Shown here one piece after another: positions 1 through 7,025 of a stretch of 17,130 nt of DNA. The stretch lies in assembly GCA_963933205.1 (NCBI GenBank), contig CAWVTK010000025.1, positions 1 to 17,130 on the forward strand. Reading direction: 5' to 3'. Source of the stretch: UBA6772 sp963933205 (GTDB taxonomy: Bacteria > Bacteroidota > Bacteroidia > Flavobacteriales > UBA7430). Within the stretch, counting starts at the first letter, position 1. Each line of letters opens with the position of its first letter. The notes beneath the pieces were generated by a model, which was given only the letters and a program-made list of their open reading frames with translations, was not told the origin of the DNA and did no database searches. A program made the position numbers and the translations under genes.

Positions 1-290
1 GAGGGGGCTTGAGCTGAGGTTACAGAAAAGCCTACCAGTTCAATTTTCTCCTTCCCACAACGAAAAACCTTTAAATACTTTTCATCTCTGTGTTCCAAAA
101 AATTGATTTTCTCCAACGATTTTTCCCAAACAATATCACAAAACATTTCTAAAAGGGTGTTCGCCTCGTCGGGCTTTTCGGACTTAATAGAAGCCCAATC
201 TTCGCCTGTTATGGTGTTGGCGGAAAGAAACTTAATAAAATCTTCTTTAAGAGGTTCCAATTCTTTAGGAGAAAGTAGTCTAAACTTCAT
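1..290 (-). CDS. DUF6495-like protein, partial (3' end outside window)
   Basis: About 96 N-terminal residues are visible, starting at the ATG (CAT on plus, 288-290) and running off the left edge without a stop. The protein starts MKFRLLSPKELEPLK and continues with a hydrophilic, Glu/Lys-rich sequence containing a DWASIKSEKP segment and an FCDIVWEKSLEKINFLEH segment. This pattern (a short helix, then W..IK..KP, then a Trp-Glu segment followed by a LEH motif) matches my memory of the small cytosolic Bacteroidota family DUF6495, whose function is unknown. There is no signal peptide or membrane helix. It lies 43 bases downstream of the 437-residue amidohydrolase gene on the same strand and may be its last operon partner. 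No clear promoter or Shine-Dalgarno site is visible. The family name is from recall; the reading frame itself is clear. Confidence 0.72.
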   Translation of the reverse strand, partial: MKFRLLSPKELEPLKEDFIKFLSANTITGEDWASIKSEKPDEANTLLEMFCDIVWEKSLEKINFLEHRDEKYLKVFRCGKEKIELVGFSVTSAQAP

Positions 291-333
291 AACTTAATAA
301 TTGATGGCTTTATTTTTAGAAGAGTATCGTTTG

Positions 334-1647
334 CTAATCTCGAATAGTTTCGGGCTCGAGTTCTCTTTGGTGTTTCTCTTTATACTTTTTGTACAAACTT
401 GTTTGATGACTGTTTAAATCCAATTTTTTGCCTCTTATAAAAGCCAAACTGAGTCGGTTAGTCATCATGTCTAAAGCATCTCCATCCGAAACAAACAATG
501 TTGCATCCTTTCCAATTTCTAAACTGCCTAAATTTTCATCAATTCCTAAAATTTTAGCCGTATTTAAAGTAATGCTCATTAATGCTTCCTCTTTGGTTAA
601 ACCATAAGCCACAGATGTTCCGGCAGTAAAAGGCAGGTTTCTGGAGCCCATTCTTTCCATATCTCCTTGGTAGTCTAAACAAAATAAAACGCCAGCATCT
701 TGGAGAATTTTGGGTGTTTTAAAGGCCTCGTCTACTGCGGCACTTTTATGCATGGGTAGTCGATGTATTCTATTAAGAATTACTGGAACTTCGTTTTCGG
801 CCAAGAAATCTGCTATTCGCCAGGATTCTTGAGCTCCAACCAAAACCATTTTTATAATTCCCATTTTTTGAGAAAATAAAACCGCTTGTTTTATTTCTTT
901 GGCAGAGCTGGCGTGTATAAAAAGTTGTTTTGTACCGTCAAAAACACCCATTGTAGCCTTGTAGCTTAGGTCTAATTTTGGAGATTTAGATAAGAAATAA
1001 CTTTTTGCATTTTCAAAAAACGCCTCTAGTTCTTGCAGTTCTTTCTTCAAATTATTTTTAGATTCCTCAACTTTTTTATCCTGAGCATACATCCATGGGC
1101 CTCGAGGCCAGTTTAAATGAATTCCGTCGTTTTCTTTATAAAGCGCGTCTTCGTAGTTCCAGGCATCAAACTCTACAATACTGGATGTTCCTGAAATACT
1201 TCCTCCTCTGGGGCAAATCTGTCCTACGAGGATTCCGTTTGTTCGAATGGTAGCCAAAACAGGAGAGTCTGTATTGTAGGCAACAATACTTCTGATGTGC
1301 GGATTAAAGTCCCCAACTTCATCATAATCTCGCGTAGCCCGTACCGCATCGATGTCTGCCAAACCTAGCGTGGAGTTTGGCAAAATAAAGCCAGGGTACA
1401 CATGTTTTCCAATAATATCGTAGTATTCGGCATTAGAAATATCGATTCTTATATTATTAGCATCCTCAATGGCAACTATTTTTCCATCTTCTAAAATAAT
1501 TAAGGAATTTTCAAGAAGCTCCCCATTACCAATATGTGCGGTGGCTCCGTACAACATAATTCGTTTGTTTTGCTTCTGTGCGGGAGTTTGAGCTACAAGC
1601 AAGGTAATTAGGCAAAAACAAAAACTCAGAGTAGTTAACTTTTTCAT
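334..1647 (-). CDS. Secreted amidohydrolase-like protein with degenerate metal site (437 aa)
   Basis: Amidohydrolase-superfamily protein of the imidazolonepropionase-like type common in Bacteroidota. I chose the ATG at 1647 because it begins a clean signal peptide (MKKLTTLSFCFCLITLLVAQ, residues 1-20); the frame can be extended to a TTG at 1671, but that would put eight polar residues in front of the signal. The N-terminal beta-sandwich strands (about 30-85) lead into VYPGFILPNSTLG. Active relatives have a D-x-H-x-H metal motif there, and this protein has LPNST (about 89-93). The second and third His positions also look changed: IHAS keeps one His, while the later strand reads VLVGAQES. The C-terminal GLTKEEALMSITLNTAKILGID and LGSLEIGKDAT segments are classic for the family. 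It follows the 1001-residue homologue by 48 bases in one transcription unit. It is probably exported to the periplasm and may be catalytically inactive or a partner of the larger protein. Family assignment is firm; activity and substrate are unknown. Confidence 0.88.
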   Translation of the reverse strand: MKKLTTLSFCFCLITLLVAQTPAQKQNKRIMLYGATAHIGNGELLENSLIILEDGKIVAIEDANNIRIDISNAEYYDIIGKHVYPGFILPNSTLGLADIDAVRATRDYDEVGDFNPHIRSIVAYNTDSPVLATIRTNGILVGQICPRGGSISGTSSIVEFDAWNYEDALYKENDGIHLNWPRGPWMYAQDKKVEESKNNLKKELQELEAFFENAKSYFLSKSPKLDLSYKATMGVFDGTKQLFIHASSAKEIKQAVLFSQKMGIIKMVLVGAQESWRIADFLAENEVPVILNRIHRLPMHKSAAVDEAFKTPKILQDAGVLFCLDYQGDMERMGSRNLPFTAGTSVAYGLTKEEALMSITLNTAKILGIDENLGSLEIGKDATLFVSDGDALDMMTNRLSLAFIRGKKLDLNSHQTSLYKKYKEKHQRELEPETIRD

Positions 1648-1695
1648 AAAGGAGTATTCTTTCTTGTACAATTGTTTAATTCTTGGTTCTGTATT

Positions 1696-4600
1696 TTAGT
1701 CGTCACAATGAAAGTGAAAACTCTGGTCTTTTGTAATTTTCTGCGCAGTAGATCCTGCTTTAGTGTCGCCTATCATTTTTTGAATCAACCTACTTCGCTC
1801 TGACTCATTACGAACTCTATTCTCTGAGTCTATATCTGTAGAGTAGTACAAGCAACCATCTACATAGGTTTGTTCTACTTTACTGTAAACAGACATAGGA
1901 TGACCGGACCAAAGGACAATATCTGCATCTTTACCCGCTTTTAAACTCCCTACTTTATGGTCTATGTGTAAAAGTTTGGCAGGATTTAAGGTTACAAATT
2001 TCCAGGCATCTTCTTCAGATGTATTTCCATATTTCACCGCTTTTGCTGCCTCCTGGTTTAAGCGTCTAGCCATTTCGGCATCGTCGGAGTTAAATGCTGT
2101 TACAATACCCATATCGTTTAGTAGCGATCCGTTATGAGGAATGGCATCGTTTACTTCATACTTATAAGCCCACCAATCTGAAAAAGTAGAAGCGCCTGCG
2201 CCATGAGCTTTCATTTTCTCAGCTACTTTATACCCTTCCAAAATATGGGTAAATGTGTTTAAAGTAAAGTTCATGGAGTCGGCAACTTGCATTAGCATAT
2301 TAATTTCCGATTGCCTGTAAGAATGACAGGTGATTTCTCTCTGATCTTTTAGGATTTCTAAAATACTCTCTAAATCTAAATCTTTGTGCGGCATTGTATG
2401 CTCTTTTTTCTCGCTTGAAGATCGTTTTTTCCAGTTATTCCATTCCTTTTCATAGGCTCTTGCTCTTATAAAAGCATCGTAATAAACTTGCTCTACTCCC
2501 ATCCGGGTTTGAGGAAATCTAACACGAGAATAAGAGCCCCAATTGCTTTGTTTAACGTTTTCGCCTAGCGCAAATTTTATAAAAGGCTTCGCGTCTTTAA
2601 ATAGCATTTCTTTAGCACTGTTGCCCCATCGCATTTTAATTAAAACCGATTGTCCACCAATAGGGTTTGCAGAACCGTGTAGCAACTGCGAGGTGGTTAC
2701 TCCTCCAGCCAGCTGTCGGTATATATTTATATCGTTTGGACGCAGCGCATCAGACATTCGTACTTCGGCAGAGCTCACTTGCGTTCCTTCGTTTACACTT
2801 CTTAATGCTATGTGCGAGTGCTCATCAATTATACCTGAGGTTAAGTGTTTTCCTTGGCCATCAATAATTTCAAAAGCGTATTTGTTCTTAATTTCATTTA
2901 CAGCCTTATTTCCTACTGCAATAATTTTTCCCTCGTAAATAGCTAAAGATGAATTCGACAGTATTCCAGCCTCTTCATTAGTCCATATCTTGATATTGGT
3001 AAAGAGTACCGCTTTTTGACGAGGTTTTTCTATCCAACCATAAGCCATGTTTGGAAACCATTGTTCGCCCATTTCATTAAACAGCTGCACCTTGTTTATA
3101 TTAAAAAGTGAATTGGGTTTTTTTGTTTCGGTATTCTTTTTTACAAAAGCACTTTTTCTCTTTAAAACAAAAGGCACCCAGTCGCCGTTTGCTAATAGGC
3201 CTTCCCCTTCAATCGGGTCGATGCCCTGACCACTCAAACGAACTAATTTTTTGTTTGCATTTTTGTAGGAAATACTAATCAGTTTGTTTTCTACTTTAAA
3301 CGAAACCTTTAGGCTGTCTTTGTTGGTTATTTCTGCTTTTAGGTTTTGAGGTGTTCCTCCTATTTCAAAAGGTAAAATCTCTCCATCAATTTTTAAAACA
3401 TACACGCCTCTATAGTCGTGACTTAGTACGTCGTTTAAAATATGAGGCTCTCCTTGAACCCAGTTTTCTAAAAGCTTACTATCCTGCTCAAACAGTTCTT
3501 TATCAAAAATTAGAAAGTTCGCTTTCATTCCTTTTTTAAGTAAGCCATAATCCTTTTCTATACCAAGCATTTTTGCGGGTATTGTTGTTAAGGCTCTTAA
3601 AGCTGTTTCTTTAGACAAACCGTAGCTTACCGTTTTTCTTACTTGCTTTAAGAACTCTTTTTTTGATTTTAGATTGGAGGCAGTAAAAGCAAATACCAAT
3701 CCCTCGGAGGCTAAAAGTGATGGGTTAGCAGGCGCTAACTCCCAGTGCTTCATCTTCTCTAAACTTAAATCCAAACAATCGTACGGATCACTAACATCGT
3801 AGGGTTCGGGGAAATTTAGAGGCAAAATAAATTGAATATTAGAAGTGCTAAGATCGGCTAAACTCAGATATTCGTCGCCCGAACCTTTAAGTATAAAGCT
3901 CATTTTAAACTCCTTACCAATATTAATTACATTTCGAATAGCCAGATGATTGTCTACCTCAAAAATGGGTTTTAACTTTAAGTTATTGTGCAGTTCTACT
4001 AAGCTTAAATTGCTTAAATCTTTGTTGTGGTTTGCCCAAATAGCATCGTAAACAGATTGACGTAAAAGAGCAATCGATCCCATAAATGAGCTTGGGTAAT
4101 TTTGGGTAGAACTGCCTTTATCGAAAGCGTAATTAGCCGTTACTTTTGGCTGTAGTAAAACCTCTTGGGCCTTTCCTGTTTTTAAACTAACCAAAGCAGA
4201 ACTTCCTCTAATAATTCCGTCTTCCTGATGCGTGAGTACTGTTCCAAAACCAGCCTCGATATACTCTTTTGCTGCCGAAATGTTTGGTGAAAAAACCTCT
4301 GATGCGTGGAATTCTGGCTTTAAAGCCTGGTTCCATGAGTAAGCGCCTTCCGTATTGCTTTCTAATTGCGGACGAGGGTTCCATTTTGTTTTAGCCACAT
4401 CAGGCATCCCATAAGTACTGTAAGGATCTATAAAAGAGGGGTAAACATGCGCCCCTTCGAGATTATGAATAATTGAGTTTTCGGGTATATTTATAGCTAA
4501 ACCAACATCGACAATCTTGTTGTTTTTAATTAGTAAAACCCCTCGTTTTATACTGGTTTCGGCGTCTAAATGAATTTCGGCATTAATAAATGCATGCACA

Positions 4601-4701
4601 GACTTGTAGGTAGATGCTACTCCATTTACTGGAAAATTCTCTTGTGCGTAGACTTGTAGAACAGTTGCTAAACAAAAGATAAAACCACTTAAGTACTTCA
4701 T
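1696..4701 (-). CDS. Secreted tandem amidohydrolase-family protein, two domains (1001 aa)
   Basis: This exported protein has two amidohydrolase-type domains in tandem, about twice the usual 400-450 residues. A signal peptide (residues 1-19, ending VYAQ) precedes domain 1 (about 30-435), where the metal motif is replaced by FIDPYSTYGM (90-99) and later ligands are missing (ILKGSGDEY, AFTASN). A linker (about 435-560) contains several beta strands. Domain 2 (about 570-965) has what looks like a full metal set: H628 and H630 in IIDEHSHIAL, H793 in ITCHSYRQ, H819 in THILEGYK, and D873/D874 in FNSDDAEM. It also carries the GGVTTSQLLHGSANPIGGQ substrate-side loop. The tail ends in HFHCDD. Domain 2 should therefore be the only catalytic unit, probably a cyclic amidase or dipeptidase-like hydrolase in the periplasm; the substrate cannot be read from sequence. 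The gene heads a minus-strand unit with the 437-residue homologue, divergent from the membrane protein gene at 4810. No good promoter was found upstream. Confidence 0.9.
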   Translation of the reverse strand: MKYLSGFIFCLATVLQVYAQENFPVNGVASTYKSVHAFINAEIHLDAETSIKRGVLLIKNNKIVDVGLAINIPENSIIHNLEGAHVYPSFIDPYSTYGMPDVAKTKWNPRPQLESNTEGAYSWNQALKPEFHASEVFSPNISAAKEYIEAGFGTVLTHQEDGIIRGSSALVSLKTGKAQEVLLQPKVTANYAFDKGSSTQNYPSSFMGSIALLRQSVYDAIWANHNKDLSNLSLVELHNNLKLKPIFEVDNHLAIRNVINIGKEFKMSFILKGSGDEYLSLADLSTSNIQFILPLNFPEPYDVSDPYDCLDLSLEKMKHWELAPANPSLLASEGLVFAFTASNLKSKKEFLKQVRKTVSYGLSKETALRALTTIPAKMLGIEKDYGLLKKGMKANFLIFDKELFEQDSKLLENWVQGEPHILNDVLSHDYRGVYVLKIDGEILPFEIGGTPQNLKAEITNKDSLKVSFKVENKLISISYKNANKKLVRLSGQGIDPIEGEGLLANGDWVPFVLKRKSAFVKKNTETKKPNSLFNINKVQLFNEMGEQWFPNMAYGWIEKPRQKAVLFTNIKIWTNEEAGILSNSSLAIYEGKIIAVGNKAVNEIKNKYAFEIIDGQGKHLTSGIIDEHSHIALRSVNEGTQVSSAEVRMSDALRPNDINIYRQLAGGVTTSQLLHGSANPIGGQSVLIKMRWGNSAKEMLFKDAKPFIKFALGENVKQSNWGSYSRVRFPQTRMGVEQVYYDAFIRARAYEKEWNNWKKRSSSEKKEHTMPHKDLDLESILEILKDQREITCHSYRQSEINMLMQVADSMNFTLNTFTHILEGYKVAEKMKAHGAGASTFSDWWAYKYEVNDAIPHNGSLLNDMGIVTAFNSDDAEMARRLNQEAAKAVKYGNTSEEDAWKFVTLNPAKLLHIDHKVGSLKAGKDADIVLWSGHPMSVYSKVEQTYVDGCLYYSTDIDSENRVRNESERSRLIQKMIGDTKAGSTAQKITKDQSFHFHCDD

Positions 4702-4754
4702 AAGTATAAATATTTATATGGTGAAATTAAGATATTTCTTTGAATGCGGTATAG

Positions 4755-4789
4755 TTTGATTAGATTGCTGCTGGAAATTAGTAAATTTG
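4755..4789 (+). promoter_or_regulatory. Bacteroidota-type promoter for the membrane protein/hflX unit
   Basis: TAAATTTG at 4782-4789 fits the Bacteroidota -7 consensus TAnnTTTG exactly, and a TTTG at 4755-4758 lies 23 bases upstream as a candidate -33 element. Transcription would start near 4795, giving a leader of about 15 bases before the ATG at 4810. The assignment rests on consensus match and position only. Confidence 0.6.
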
Positions 4790-4809
4790 CATGGATTAAA
4801 ATATAAATT

Positions 4810-5244
4810 ATGGAAACTGGATTAAAACATTTACACAGCTTTTTACCTTATATAGTACTAACCATTTTGGTGTTAGCCCTCTTAAAATCTTTTGTAGCCT
4901 ACCGAAAAGGGCAGCCGCATACGGAGGCACATAGAAAAAATGGTTTAATCCTTTTAATCGTGGCACACATTCAGTTCCTTTTGGGTGTTGTATTGTATTT
5001 TGTAAGTCCAAAAAGTTTGGCAGCCTTAAACGATATGGGTGCGGCTATGAAAAATGCTGATCTTAGGTTTTATGGATTAGAGCATCCCTTAATGATGATT
5101 GTTGCTATTGTTTTTATTACCATGGCATACTCAAAATCTAAAAAAGACATTGCAGATCGTTTAAAGCACAAAGTGAAAAGTGTGTATTATTTAATCGCTT
5201 TAGTTTTAATTTTAAGTAGAATACCTTGGTCTGTTTGGCTATAA
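4810..5244 (+). CDS. Four-helix inner-membrane protein, cytochrome-b-like family (144 aa)
   Basis: Small integral membrane protein with four hydrophobic helices at about residues 11-30, 44-65, 93-110 and 124-142. Several histidines sit at or near helix ends: H7 and H9 in LKHLHSFLP, H53 in IVAHIQF, and H92 in the LEHPLMM segment. The N-terminal HLHSFLPYIVL, the AHIQ.LLGVVLYF helix and the EHPLMM..A helix recall a conserved flavobacterial family often labelled 'cytochrome B'. A paired-His four-helix bundle could bind heme, but that is inference, and no b561 or b5 motif is complete. Loops are Lys-rich (SKSKKDIADRLKHKVK), consistent with cytoplasmic loops. The gene follows a good promoter, and its stop is only 9 bases before the hflX start, so the two are probably co-transcribed. 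Precise function is unknown. Confidence 0.78.
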   Translation: METGLKHLHSFLPYIVLTILVLALLKSFVAYRKGQPHTEAHRKNGLILLIVAHIQFLLGVVLYFVSPKSLAALNDMGAAMKNADLRFYGLEHPLMMIVAIVFITMAYSKSKKDIADRLKHKVKSVYYLIALVLILSRIPWSVWL

Positions 5245-5253
5245 AACCCATTT

Positions 5254-6450
5254 ATGTCGCAAAAAGTAAAAATTATTCCTACAGGAGAAAAAGCCGTTTT
5301 AGTTGGAATAATTACCCAATTTCAAAACGAAAAAAAATCTAAAGAATATTTAGATGAGCTTGCTTTTTTAGTAGAAACTGCAGGTGCAACCCCTGTAAAG
5401 CGTTTTACCCAAAAAGTGGCTAAAACAAACCCTAAGACCTTTATTGGGTCGGGAAAAATTAAAGAAATCGCGCATTTTGTAAAAGAAAATGAAATTGACA
5501 TTATTATTTTTGATGACGAGCTCTCCCCATCTCAACAAAGAAATATTGAAGAGGTTTTTGGCGACCGAAAAGTACTAGATCGAACCAACCTTATACTCGA
5601 TATTTTTGCAAGAAGAGCTCAAACAGCACATGCGTGTACCCAAGTAGAGTTGGCACAATACCAATACCTATTACCTCGCCTTACCAATTTATGGACTCAC
5701 CTCTCCAAACAAAAAGGGGGAATTGGAATGAAAGGCCCTGGTGAAACAGAAATTGAAACCGATAGACGTATTATTAGAGAGCGCATTACTCTTTTACAAA
5801 AAAAACTGAAGACCATTGACAAACAAATGGCCACCCAGCGAAAAAACAGAGGCCAAATGATCCGGGTTTCTTTAGTTGGATATACCAATGTGGGGAAATC
5901 TACCATCATGAATGCACTAAGCAAGTCGGAAGTGTTTGCAGAAAACAAACTCTTTGCCACGCTCGACACCACTGTACGAAAAGTGGTTATTCAAAACTTA
6001 CCTTTCTTGCTATCCGATACGGTAGGGTTTATCAGAAAACTACCAACACAATTAGTCGAATCGTTCAAATCGACTTTAGATGAGGTTAGAGAGTCTGATT
6101 TTTTGATACACGTAGTAGACATTTCTCATGAACATTTTGAGGAACAGGTAGCCTCTGTAAATAAAATATTGAACGAAATACAAGCCTCAGATAAACCAAC
6201 ACTAATGGTTTTTAATAAAATTGATTTATTTACCTACATTAAGAAGGATGAAGACGACCTTACACCTCGCACAAACTCCAACAACTCTCTAGAAGACTGG
6301 GAAAAAACATGGATGTCTAAAATGAACAACAACTGTATTTTTATTTCGGCGCATGAAAAACAAAATTGGGAAGAGTTTAAAACCACTGTGTACGATTTGG
6401 TAAAAGAAATTCATACAAGACGCTACCCTTACAATACATTTTTGTACTAA
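5254..6450 (+). CDS. hflX: GTPase HflX
   Basis: Ribosome-associated GTPase that splits or rescues stalled 70S ribosomes, notably after stress. The order of domains is typical: an N-terminal HflX domain (about 10-120) with the glycine-rich FIGSGKIKEI segment, a helical linker with the family hallmark GPGETEIETDRR (161-172), then the G domain. G1 is GYTNVGKST (209-217), G3 is DTVGF (255-259), G4 is NKID (321-324), and the G5-like segment is ISAHEKQNW. At 398 residues it is slightly shorter than E. coli HflX, as is common in Bacteroidota. An acidic, Asn-rich insert follows NKID (about 329-350). The ATG start lies 9 bases after the preceding membrane protein gene. All nucleotide-binding residues appear intact, so activity is expected. 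Confidence 0.97.
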   Translation: MSQKVKIIPTGEKAVLVGIITQFQNEKKSKEYLDELAFLVETAGATPVKRFTQKVAKTNPKTFIGSGKIKEIAHFVKENEIDIIIFDDELSPSQQRNIEEVFGDRKVLDRTNLILDIFARRAQTAHACTQVELAQYQYLLPRLTNLWTHLSKQKGGIGMKGPGETEIETDRRIIRERITLLQKKLKTIDKQMATQRKNRGQMIRVSLVGYTNVGKSTIMNALSKSEVFAENKLFATLDTTVRKVVIQNLPFLLSDTVGFIRKLPTQLVESFKSTLDEVRESDFLIHVVDISHEHFEEQVASVNKILNEIQASDKPTLMVFNKIDLFTYIKKDEDDLTPRTNSNNSLEDWEKTWMSKMNNNCIFISAHEKQNWEEFKTTVYDLVKEIHTRRYPYNTFLY

Positions 6451-6459
6451 TTAATTGGA

Positions 6460-6480
6460 GTATTTTACTTGCCAAAATAC
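6460..6480. repeat. Perfect 7-bp inverted repeat between hflX and the metal operon
   Basis: GTATTTT (6460-6466) is mirrored by AAAATAC (6474-6480) with a 7-base spacer. The stem is AT-rich and has no following T-tract on the plus strand, so it is a poor intrinsic terminator. It could be an operator dyad upstream of the next promoter or may be chance in AT-rich DNA. A second complement pair (TTTTGTA 6440-6446 with TACAAAA 6478-6484) shares its right arm and could not form at the same time. Confidence 0.3.
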
Positions 6481-6531
6481 AAAACACTAATATTACACGT
6501 ACAAACTACGTTCTAATTGTTGCTACAGTTG

Positions 6532-6539
6532 TATATTTG
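6532..6539 (+). promoter_or_regulatory. -7 element of a promoter abutting the start codon
   Basis: TATATTTG matches the Bacteroidota -7 consensus TAnnTTTG exactly. It ends only six bases before the ATG at 6546, so transcription initiating at the usual distance would begin at or next to the start codon. No convincing -33 TTG is found at the expected 17-23 base spacing. No other TAnnTTTG element was found between hflX and the TonB receptor gene, so this is the best candidate promoter for the operon at 6546-10816. Confidence 0.45.
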
Positions 6540-6545
6540 ATCGAA

Positions 6546-6974
6546 ATGAACAAACTAAAACACAAATTGTTAAGAATATCTACACTTGGTTTAGCCTTTT
6601 TTGTGGCTTTACTAAGCACGGGCTTTACTTACAATTGGGAAGTTTGTTTAGATGTTGATGAAACAATTGTTTGTAAATCTGAGTCAGACAAAGGTGTTTG
6701 TGTTTGTGTTGAAATTCCGGTATGTTCCTGTTCGGATAAAAGCCACAATACCTGCGATTTATCTTTTAGTCAACTCGTGCAATTCGATTTTGAAGTTCTT
6801 TTAAATAAGTTTAGAGTTCAAGTTCCACAATTGGTGCTATTAAACTCTCCTATTTTTGCAAATGCTTCTGAGTCGATTGTTTATGCAAAGCTGTATTCTT
6901 TTTCTAATTACAGCATTCCTCCTCCTAAATCGGGACGTACACTTTTATGTACCATTCAAACCTTTCTTATTTGA
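6546..6974 (+). CDS. Small Cys-rich exported protein, HYC_CC_PP-like (142 aa)
   Basis: Short protein with an N-terminal hydrophobic segment (about 11-28, LRISTLGLAFFVALLS) acting as signal or anchor. A Cys-rich region follows: C34, C43, C52, C54, C60, C62, C70, with H67 nearby (CVCVEIPVCSCSDKSH). The C-terminus reads IPPPKSGRTLLCTIQTFLI. The Pro-rich segment and terminal QTFLI recall the Bacteroidota HYC_CC_PP family, small proteins typically next to metal-related TonB receptors. The canonical 'HYC' near the signal appears here as WEVC, and 'CC' is replaced by CxC pairs, so this would be a divergent member. I chose the ATG at 6546; the frame extends three codons upstream to a TTG at 6537 that lies inside the probable -7 element. 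It precedes the TonB receptor gene by 51 bases. Soft-metal binding in the periplasm is inferred from the cysteines and the neighbours. Family assignment is from recall and moderate. Confidence 0.7.
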   Translation: MNKLKHKLLRISTLGLAFFVALLSTGFTYNWEVCLDVDETIVCKSESDKGVCVCVEIPVCSCSDKSHNTCDLSFSQLVQFDFEVLLNKFRVQVPQLVLLNSPIFANASESIVYAKLYSFSNYSIPPPKSGRTLLCTIQTFLI

Positions 6975-7025
6975 TCTCTTCTTAACAAGCGTTAAAAAGA
7001 ACATTCATTTAATTACATTTTAGAT

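Noticed and set aside
103..297. 64-residue plus-strand frame near the left edge
   Set aside because: The minus-strand frame here matches a known family (DUF6495-like); the plus-strand translation is low-complexity and has no support.
1648..1671. Upstream TTG start of the 437-residue amidohydrolase
   Set aside because: It would place polar residues before a clean signal peptide that begins at the ATG at 1647.
2543..2938. 131-residue plus-strand reading frame inside the tandem amidohydrolase gene
   Set aside because: It lies fully antisense to a strong conserved gene, over the HSH-containing domain, and its translation has no recognisable motif; it is a shadow frame.
6983..6996. TTAAC-AAGC-GTTAA dyad after the Cys-rich gene as a terminator
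   Set aside because: A five-base AT-rich stem with no T-tract; too weak to call, and the downstream gene seems to belong to the same operon.
7000..7025. Separate promoter for the TonB receptor gene
   Set aside because: No TAnnTTTG-type element is visible in the 51-base gap, so transcription from the upstream element at 6532 is the simpler view.
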